The position numbers and the translations under genes were made by a program. Shown piece after piece: positions 6,119 through 10,846 of a DNA stretch of 10,846 nucleotides (its first letter is position 1; each line of letters opens with the position of its first letter). The DNA comes from Bacillota bacterium (GTDB lineage: Bacteria; Bacillota; DTU025). A model generated the notes under the pieces. That model was not told the DNA's origin. It ran no database searches and saw only the letters and a program-made list of their open reading frames with translations. The DNA lies in the NCBI GenBank assembly GCA_012842765.1, contig DUWJ01000196.1:1-10846 (forward strand), given 5' to 3'.

Positions 6119-7452
6119 TGGTCGACGCACATCCCTTTGCTCGAAAGTCTGGCCACTGCCGTTAGTATCTCTTCTGTCGCTTCAGGAGCAAGATCGCACA
6201 TCAGCTGCTCGTACCCGTCCGGCCCCGCCCGCATCGGCGATATGTATCCCAGATGGCCATTTGAATAGCCAACCACCCACACACTCTCCTCTGGTACGCT
6301 GGCACCTTCAGCCACCGTGGCGCGGATCTTGTCGCCTAACTTGGCAGGCGCTTCACCCGGCACGAAAACCATCGCCAGATCGCCCAGCCTAAGCAAGCAC
6401 AGGTGGGCAACGAGGGGATTACGCGGTCTGCCATGCTCGTGCCTTATCCTGTTGAGCACGATCCTCCAGGCTGCGGCGCGGTCCAGTGCCTCTTTTAGGG
6501 CCAAAGGGCTCCCGCCGCACGAAGCGAGTCTGTGCGCCTCTCGTTCCTCCCGGGAGATAGCCGCTAGTGCGCAATGTTCCGAAGGAAGCTGTCGTCTGGG
6601 AATACTGATGGATTCATGTTTGAGACATACGTGGCATGTCCTGGAGGGCCCGGAGGAGGCAAACACGTCAAAGACCTGGTCTGCTGACATACGCCCAAGC
6701 CTTGCAGCCTCCTCAAAGGTCTGGGCTTTTCTGGTGTATCTGGTGCTTACATCGGCTGCCGCACCATTGAGGAAAATCACGAATGGGCGCTGCACTCCTG
6801 CGCGGCGCAACTGTTCTTCGCAGGCGTCTACCATGAAACCAGGCCAGTCCCGGGAGACTAATGCGTTGCCCGGGCCTAGCACCGTAGCATGGCACCCAAA
6901 GTTAATCGCTCTTGCCACGAATCTTGGGACGCCTGCAAGGTTTCGATTGACCGACCTAAATTCAGCAACCCGAAGAGCCTGATTGGCCGGCCCTGCCTCA
7001 CCTGTGACGCCATTTCTTATGCTGGCAACGCCCACAATATCTCCCGATGCCCAGCTCAACTCACACGCGGTTCTCATGCTCCAGGCGCGTCCGGCAGCTT
7101 CTGATACTGCTGTGATTATTGAATCCACTATCGAGGAGTCATACCTATTGGAATTGGGGAAGATCAGTCCCGGGCCGCTGTGTGTGTGGGTTGAGCAGAC
7201 CATTACAGATGACGGGGGAATGGAAGTTTGGGCAGATACTGCAGCGCGCAACAAGTCAGTCAAATCCGAATCCACGTACAGCACGTCGAGCACCACAATG
7301 GCTACAGATCCACCATCGCCTTCAACAGTAAGCAACCTGGCACAGAGAGGATCATTCTGTGTCTCTGCCAATTCAGCCCTAGCCTGATACCCCGCAAGAG
7401 GCACAGGATACGGCATCTTGATGTAATTGAGGCCCGCTCCGACAGTAAACAC
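6112..7452 (-). CDS. Neutral/alkaline ceramidase-family metallohydrolase, N-terminal-domain-only form without signal peptide
   Basis: A 446-residue protein that matches the catalytic domain of neutral/alkaline ceramidases, zinc enzymes that hydrolyse N-acyl amide bonds. It has an opening VGAGLNYIKMP...LAGYQAR, then DPLCARLLTVE. STHTHSGPG contains His89 and His91, and NFGCHATVLGPGN contains His188. VPGEAPAKLG contains Glu367, and GYSNGHLGYI contains Tyr403. By analogy with Pseudomonas ceramidase (His, His, Glu, Tyr ligands), His89, His188, Glu367 and Tyr403 are the likely zinc ligands. No signal peptide is present and the C-terminal immunoglobulin-like domain of true ceramidases is absent, so it is a cytoplasmic relative with an unknown substrate. 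It starts with GTG (7452) after GGGGG eight bases upstream, 14 bases after the regulator gene. Cotranscription with an SIS protein, a sugar importer and GH3 suggests it deacylates an N-acylated sugar. Confidence 0.88.
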   Translation of the reverse strand: MFTVGAGLNYIKMPYPVPLAGYQARAELAETQNDPLCARLLTVEGDGGSVAIVVLDVLYVDSDLTDLLRAAVSAQTSIPPSSVMVCSTHTHSGPGLIFPNSNRYDSSIVDSIITAVSEAAGRAWSMRTACELSWASGDIVGVASIRNGVTGEAGPANQALRVAEFRSVNRNLAGVPRFVARAINFGCHATVLGPGNALVSRDWPGFMVDACEEQLRRAGVQRPFVIFLNGAAADVSTRYTRKAQTFEEAARLGRMSADQVFDVFASSGPSRTCHVCLKHESISIPRRQLPSEHCALAAISREEREAHRLASCGGSPLALKEALDRAAAWRIVLNRIRHEHGRPRNPLVAHLCLLRLGDLAMVFVPGEAPAKLGDKIRATVAEGASVPEESVWVVGYSNGHLGYISPMRAGPDGYEQLMCDLAPEATEEILTAVARLSSKGMCVDQC

Positions 7453-7466
7453 CTAGCGTACCCCCG

Positions 7467-8357
7467 TCAGTATTTCTTGTCCTTAACAGTCTCGCCCGTT
7501 CGCTCGATAAACTCGATGGCTCTGTCGTACATTGACAGCGATACTCCGACAAAGAGCGCGTCAACCACTGAAAGCTGGGCCATCATAGATGGCATGCCGC
7601 CTGACCCGAAAGGCGTCTCTTCAGAGGCTGTGCGAAGAACTACGTCGGCAAGCTTAGCCATGGGCGAACGCGCCCGATTAGTAATACATACGATGCAGGC
7701 GCCCCTCTCTTTGGCAAGTCTGAGCACGTCCACGACGTCCTTTGTGCTTCCGGAATGGGAAAACCCTATTACAACGTCGTCTTCTGTTATCAAAGCCGTC
7801 GAAATCGCTTGCATGTGCGCGTCTGCATAGAAGTTGGCATGTATGCCTACCCTTAGAAGCTTGTAGTATGCATCTTGGGCTGAAAGCGCTGACGTACCAA
7901 CGCCATATAGATAGACGTGCCTCGCCCCGACTACCGCGCCAACTGCCTGCTGCAGTGATTCAATGTCGAGCACATTCAGCGTGTCGCTTACAGCTTGAAT
8001 GTTGGCCTGAAATGCCTTGTTGACGGCCACTGGCAATGAATCGCCGGGCTCGATGTCGTCATGGATGTTTTTGCCGGGTGATACGAGTTCTCTAGCCAGT
8101 GCAATCTTGAGTTCCTGATAACCACTGAATCCCAGAGCATTGGCAAACCTGATTATCGTGGCGTCTGACGTGCCTGTGGCGCTGGCTAGTTCAGTAATGG
8201 ACTGGTATACTACCTGGCCCCCATTGTCCAAGATGTATGAGGCGACCTTCTTCTCTGCCGGCCGAAGCGAATCGAACATTCGGCGTATGAGAGCCAAACA
8301 ACCTGGCCTGGGGAGAATAGCATCAGCAAGTTCGTCATCATATTGGCTCTGGCTCAT
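7467..8357 (-). CDS. RpiR-family transcriptional regulator (HTH plus SIS domain)
   Basis: A 296-residue regulator. The N-terminal RpiR helix-turn-helix covers about residues 20-95: RRMFDSLRPAEKKVASYIL, then SITELASATGTSDATIIRF with GFSGYQELK. The C-terminal SIS domain (about 125-280) has phosphosugar loops YGVGTSALS at 151-159 and SHSGST at 200-205. RpiR proteins switch DNA binding on sensing a phosphosugar, usually the product of the genes they control. The ATG at 8357 follows GGGGGTGA five bases upstream, a near-complete complement of the 16S tail. An upstream in-frame ATG at 8447 lacks such a site, so the longer form is rejected. It is the first gene of the cluster, 14 bases before the ceramidase-family gene. 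A candidate operator lies about 110 bases upstream, so autoregulation is likely. Confidence 0.93.
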   Translation of the reverse strand: MSQSQYDDELADAILPRPGCLALIRRMFDSLRPAEKKVASYILDNGGQVVYQSITELASATGTSDATIIRFANALGFSGYQELKIALARELVSPGKNIHDDIEPGDSLPVAVNKAFQANIQAVSDTLNVLDIESLQQAVGAVVGARHVYLYGVGTSALSAQDAYYKLLRVGIHANFYADAHMQAISTALITEDDVVIGFSHSGSTKDVVDVLRLAKERGACIVCITNRARSPMAKLADVVLRTASEETPFGSGGMPSMMAQLSVVDALFVGVSLSMYDRAIEFIERTGETVKDKKY

Positions 8358-8466
8358 GTAGCTCACCCCCTCTGCGCTATTTCGTCGGACACCGTGTATG
8401 GAGTATTGCTTCATATGTGTCAGTGTCTTAGTGGAGATATTCTGCATATGTTAGTGGATTCCTTCC

Positions 8467-8488
8467 ACAGAATACGAATAATTTCTGT
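8467..8488. promoter_or_regulatory. Candidate operator: inverted repeat upstream of rpiR
   Basis: ACAGAA (8467-8472) and TTCTGT (8483-8488) form a perfect 6-bp inverted repeat separated by ten AT-rich bases. A second small palindrome, GTGGA-N5-TCCAC (8454-8468), abuts it. On the minus strand a possible -35 element TTGAAG (8500-8495) lies just upstream, but no convincing -10 follows at the right spacing. Location about 110 bases before the regulator start and a spacing near one and a half helical turns suit a dimeric regulator such as the RpiR protein. The assignment is inference. Confidence 0.35.
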
Positions 8489-8548
8489 AGATTATCTTCA
8501 AGGTGTGCTAGAGCGTGAGGCAGCAGAGAGATGGAAGGGGAGCGCGTT

Positions 8549-8800
8549 ATGACAAAGCAGCTGCTAGAGATAGCTGAACCGAGGGCTTGGCCCACATTTC
8601 GCATGTTGCGTGTTCTATATAGCCATTTGGTGCATGTAAGGCCAAACAGCATGTTTGAAGGCCCTGGACTATGCATAAGCATGTCTCATGAAGTTCAAGC
8701 AAGCCACAAGGAGTGTCCTAGCCCTATCAGGCGACCAAAGCCCAAACTGCGGGCGGCGCGGACTCGAGGACCGCGCAAGAACTTGTTGAAACTTGTCTAG
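8549..8800 (+). CDS. Doubtful 83-codon ORF on the plus strand, divergent from rpiR
   Basis: An ATG at 8549 follows AAGGGGAG, six bases upstream, and the frame is open for 83 codons to a TAG at 8798-8800. It begins MTKQLLEIAEPRAW and ends in a basic stretch rich in Arg, Lys and Pro. I do not recognise any family, and there is no clear plus-strand promoter. It would be divergent from the regulator gene, on the opposite strand to every firm gene here. The Shine-Dalgarno is the main argument for it. It may be a chance frame. Confidence 0.2.
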   Translation: MTKQLLEIAEPRAWPTFRMLRVLYSHLVHVRPNSMFEGPGLCISMSHEVQASHKECPSPIRRPKPKLRAARTRGPRKNLLKLV

Positions 8801-8828
8801 GCCACCATAAGGTTCCCATGGAGTTTGA

Positions 8829-9030
8829 CTAAATCACGAGTATCTGAGGCCATGCGCTCCGCCTAGCGCCCGGCCTGGCGCCCGCCGCCACCAGTGGGCT
8901 CGCAAGTGCCTCGGGGAGCTCGTCCATTGGCACCCACGGCATTATCTGGGCAAGTCTTGGCAAAAGTCTTGACAAGTTTCTGCGCGATCCTCGGGGCCGC
9001 CGCATCATCTGCAGTCCAAACCCTGGCCGC
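8829..9030 (-). pseudogene. Possible decayed coding stretch with a frame switch
   Basis: This GC-rich part of the gap between fucA and rpiR reads like protein on the minus strand in two frames. Frame one (9030 to the TAG at 8865) contains TADDAAAPRIAQKLVKTFAK, which looks like an amphipathic helix. Frame two (ATG at 8942 to the TAG at 8831) reads MPWVPMDELPEALASPLVAA and has no Shine-Dalgarno. One indel near 8945 would join them. No family is recognised and stops lie immediately upstream of 9030. The rest of the 8358-9119 gap holds only the elements listed separately. Confidence 0.2.
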
Positions 9031-9065
9031 CTAATTGGATTAAGATACTTACTGCAAGTTATTTA

Positions 9066-9081
9066 GCGCGGTTGTCCGCGC
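9066..9081 (-). terminator. Short GC hairpin 40 bases after fucA
   Basis: GCGCGG (9066-9071) and CCGCGC (9076-9081) form a 6-bp all-GC stem with a four-base loop, about 40 bases past the aldolase stop. On the minus strand TAAATAAC follows instead of a T-run, so it is at best a weak or Rho-assisted terminator. A smaller palindrome, TCACCGGGTGA (9103-9113), lies between it and the stop codon. Confidence 0.3.
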
Positions 9082-9119
9082 GGGTTACGTTACAGATGCA
9101 AGTCACCGGGTGAATGAAC

Positions 9120-9767
9120 CTATCTCTGTCCGTAGCGTCTAGCGAGGTCTGCCGCCTCCTTCTCCACTATCTCATGATCAAGCACTACAGGCTTGCCAAT
9201 AATGTTCGCAAAGCAATACGTTATTGCGCTTGCCTCCAGGAACTCGCAATTTCCAAATGCCATGGCCAGGTCCTTGCCGGTACAAAGCACACCGTGGTTG
9301 GCCAAGAGAACTCCGTTCCTGTTGCCCAAGCCCTCCACTACATTGCGGGCAAGCTCTTCCGTTCCAATGCTTCCATACTTGGCGCACTTGAGGCCTCCTC
9401 CAAAAACGGCCACGAAAGCATCGAGGATCGGGGGAAAGTCCTGCCTTGTGGCCGCTATTGCTGAAGCGAAATTCTGGTGTGTATGGACGATGGCGTTAAC
9501 ATCTGGCCGTGCGTTGAAGATGGCCCTGTGCATGTTCCGCTCGATGCTTGGGGTTCGGCTGCCTTCGATGATGTTTCCCTCAAAGTCCATGGTGACAATG
9601 TCATCGGGGACGATTTCCGAATACAAAATCCCGCTCGGCGTGATCATGAAGCCATTGTTCTCCGGCATACGGACGCTGATGTTCCCGCCTGTCCCCGTAC
9701 AAAGCCCCTTCTCGATCAGCATGTTGCCGTATCTGATGATTTCCTGTTTGATCTGATCTTTGGTCAT
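9120..9767 (-). CDS. fucA: Class II aldolase, L-fuculose-1-phosphate aldolase type
   Basis: A cytoplasmic zinc aldolase of 215 residues, the same length as Escherichia coli FucA. That enzyme cleaves L-fuculose 1-phosphate to dihydroxyacetone phosphate and L-lactaldehyde. Predicted catalytic and zinc residues are Glu76 (PSIERNMH), His95 and His97 (VHTHQNF) and His158 (ANHGV). Each sits three residues after its E. coli counterpart (Glu73, His92, His94, His155). The phosphate-binding segments TGTGGNISVR (24-33) and TPSGI (43-47) are also present. The ATG at 9767 follows GGGAGG about ten bases upstream. Longer starts at 9854 and 9794 add residues without family support and would overlap the promoter candidate. 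Related family members act on ribulose, rhamnulose or methylthioribulose phosphates, so the substrate is probable rather than certain. It is upstream of, and on the same strand as, the transport operon, but the 760-base gap suggests a separate transcript. Confidence 0.85.
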   Translation of the reverse strand: MTKDQIKQEIIRYGNMLIEKGLCTGTGGNISVRMPENNGFMITPSGILYSEIVPDDIVTMDFEGNIIEGSRTPSIERNMHRAIFNARPDVNAIVHTHQNFASAIAATRQDFPPILDAFVAVFGGGLKCAKYGSIGTEELARNVVEGLGNRNGVLLANHGVLCTGKDLAMAFGNCEFLEASAITYCFANIIGKPVVLDHEIVEKEAADLARRYGQR

Positions 9768-9794
9768 TTCTCTGGTTCCTCCCGCCACTTTCAT

Positions 9795-9830
9795 TCTGTA
9801 TAACTCACAATCAACTATATCCAATACAGA
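9795..9830 (-). promoter_or_regulatory. Promoter and overlapping inverted-repeat operator candidate for fucA
   Basis: On the minus strand TTGGAT (9824-9819) and TATACA (9802-9797) are spaced by 16 bases, a fair vegetative promoter with a start near 9790, about 23 bases before the ATG. The 7-bp arms TCTGTAT (9795-9801) and ATACAGA (9824-9830) form a perfect inverted repeat that overlaps the -10 and touches the -35. Such overlap suits repression by a dimer. The TTCTGTA half-site (9794-9800) also occurs upstream of rpiR (8483-8489). Confidence 0.5.
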
Positions 9831-9854
9831 CTCGAAAATCGCCCAAGAGCTCAT

Positions 9855-10387
9855 CGCAACTTTCCAAGGCTCCTCTCCCCCACGCCCGGCAGCCCAGTTT
9901 CTGGAGGCAGTGCATACGCCCTTCTGCGCATTCCCTCCCCGATCTCGGCAGCCCTATCTTGCTCTTGCCAGGGGGAAACCAGGACCCAGCTTGCCACGGC
10001 GATCGCCGTTGTCCGCCACCTACTCCTCTTCGGCGGGTCGCCAAGCTTTCACGGTCACAGACAAATCAGAGTCCGGAACGCGTCGATCCATCGCTCGATG
10101 ATGCAACTGTAGATCCACATCATGACATCTACAAGGTCTCTAAGTGACTTCGGGAAAACAGTCAATCGCTTTCAGACTAACACGCCTTGGGCACCGCTCG
10201 ATATGAGTGTGCACATAGCGCAAGGCTTAGCCAGCAGTTGTTTCGGCGCGTTTGCATGGTGAGTCAAAAAACTGGCATAACTTAATCTTTCTCCTGCCTA
10301 CATATGTATCCTTTTCAATGGACCCGCGTTTGGATTGTTTTTTTGCAAGCAAGGGCCAGTTTATGCATTCAGTATGGCCATAAAAAG
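9855..10387. other. Non-coding or unrecognised region upstream of fucA
   Basis: I see no convincing gene here. The part at 9870-10020 is pyrimidine-rich on the plus strand. Minus-strand codons between about 10165 and 10060 give a short open stretch with a repeat-free helical look (KSLRDLVDVMMWIY), but it has no Shine-Dalgarno and a stop just before it. No tRNA, insertion-sequence end or terminator was found. Confidence 0.4.
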
Positions 10388-10585
10388 ATGACCATCGACT
10401 TGCCGTCTGATCTGCAGATCCTCGCCCCGGATCCTGCGGCCATAGCCGCCTCGAAGGCTTATCTTCTCTCTGCAAAGGGGCATTCCACAAGCCCTGCCCG
10501 TACTCGCCGTTTTTTCTCTTCCACTACCCCCAACCCCTCCCCATTACTCAAATTCAATCTGAGCAAAAACGACTATCCAGTGTGA
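10388..10585 (+). pseudogene. Possible truncated remnant of a SWIM zinc-finger protein N-terminus
   Basis: From an ATG at 10388 the plus strand reads MTIDLPSDLQILAPDPAAIA, and later LLKFNLSKNDYPV before a TGA at 10583. The first part resembles the N-terminus of SWIM zinc-finger family proteins, where a LAPD-A-S/A stretch opens the protein. The second part resembles the strand just before their CxCPSRKxPCKH zinc site. The zinc site itself is missing: the frame stops where it should begin. There is no good Shine-Dalgarno. If real, it is a 65-codon truncated relic. The similarity is judged from memory of the family and is uncertain. Confidence 0.25.
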
Positions 10586-10676
10586 GCCATTACACCATTT
10601 TCTATTTGGCTTGCAACGGTTCCACGTGTCGGGCTATGCCGCGGGAGAGACGGGTTTGTAGAACCATGCTTTATCA

Positions 10677-10700
10677 AAATCGGCAAGCTTATGCCGACTT
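10677..10700 (-). terminator. Weak terminator-like hairpin on the minus strand
   Basis: On the minus strand AAGTCGGCA and TGCCGATTT pair over nine positions (one G-U) around a six-base loop and are followed by one further T. It could end a transcript arriving from the right, but no gene is visible there within the window. Confidence 0.25.
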
Positions 10701-10807
10701 GAAGAGGGAATCCGCATAAGGTATCACGACCGAGATGCATACAGGAAGCACGAGCTGACAAAGAGCTCTTGTTCCTAGACCCGTTGCTCTTCCCGTGGGG
10801 ATTTTTC

Positions 10808-10846
10808 ATGGCCAAAAAAGGGGATTCTCAAATGGCCATTGACACA
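10808..10846 (+). CDS. Possible gene start running off the right edge
   Basis: An ATG at 10808 follows GTGGGG with a seven-base spacer and opens MAKKGDSQMAIDT to the window end. Thirteen codons are too few to identify a family. The frame is also open upstream to about 10700, so the start is not certain. It would be on the plus strand, unlike the main cluster. Confidence 0.22.
   Translation, partial: MAKKGDSQMAIDT

Noticed and set aside
6317..6982. 221-codon plus-strand frame opposite the ceramidase-family gene
   Set aside because: It lies wholly antisense to a gene with intact zinc-site motifs, and its sequence is low in recognisable structure.
8358..8447. Longer N-terminus for the RpiR regulator starting at 8447
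   Set aside because: The extra 30 residues do not resemble RpiR proteins, and the strong GGGGGTGA site selects the ATG at 8357.
8412..8458. Short direct repeats TTAGTGGA (8428, 8451) and CATATG (8412, 8445)
   Set aside because: Only two copies each, too short to support a repeat array or operator series.
9768..9854. Longer N-terminus for the fucA-type aldolase starting at 9854
   Set aside because: FucA proteins start near the downstream ATG, and the extension would cover the promoter and operator candidate.
9811..10044. 77-codon minus-strand frame upstream of fucA
   Set aside because: Arg- and Gly-rich composition with no family resemblance and no Shine-Dalgarno; probably a chance frame.
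10320..10350. T7 run at 10338-10344 as a plus-strand terminator
   Set aside because: No stable stem precedes the run.
10808..10838. ATGGCCA occurring twice near the right edge
   Set aside because: Seven-base repeat in coding-like sequence, no target duplication or inverted ends to support a mobile element.

Overview
The window is a bacterial carbohydrate-utilisation locus. All confidently called genes lie on the minus strand, so the text below reads right to left. Strong GGAGG-type ribosome binding sites, some GTG starts, an RpiR-type regulator and family-1 ABC sugar transporters suggest a Bacillota-like bacterium. The solute-binding protein has a plain Sec signal peptide without a lipobox cysteine, which fits a diderm or otherwise atypical lineage better than a classical Gram-positive. 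The taxonomic call is inference.

Layout in transcription order: (1) 10846-9768, about 1.1 kb without a confident gene. It holds a weak SWIM-zinc-finger-like remnant, a possible gene start at the right edge on the plus strand, and a good promoter/operator candidate just before the next gene. (2) 9767-9120, a 215-residue L-fuculose-phosphate-type class II aldolase. (3) 9119-8358, a 760-base gap with hairpins, a decayed-looking coding stretch, a doubtful plus-strand ORF and an inverted repeat in front of the regulator. (4) 8357-406, a compact run of genes: RpiR/SIS regulator, neutral ceramidase-family hydrolase without a signal peptide, SIS-domain phosphosugar protein, a 21-codon small ORF with a perfect Shine-Dalgarno, solute-binding protein, two ABC permeases and a two-domain GH3 (NagZ-type) glycosidase. 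(5) A weak terminator-like hairpin at the GH3 stop codon, then the first 81 codons of a secreted protein that runs off the left edge.

Working model (inference): the binding protein and two permeases import an oligosaccharide or glycoconjugate. No ATPase is encoded here, so a shared MsmX/UgpC-type ATPase elsewhere would be needed. GH3 removes a sugar, probably N-acetylhexosamine, in the cytoplasm. The ceramidase-family metallo-amidase cuts an N-acyl amide bond. The SIS protein handles the resulting phosphosugar, and the RpiR regulator senses a phosphosugar through its own SIS domain. The fucA-type aldolase upstream may be a separate transcription unit. Its promoter region shares a TTCTGT/ACAGAA half-site with the region before rpiR.
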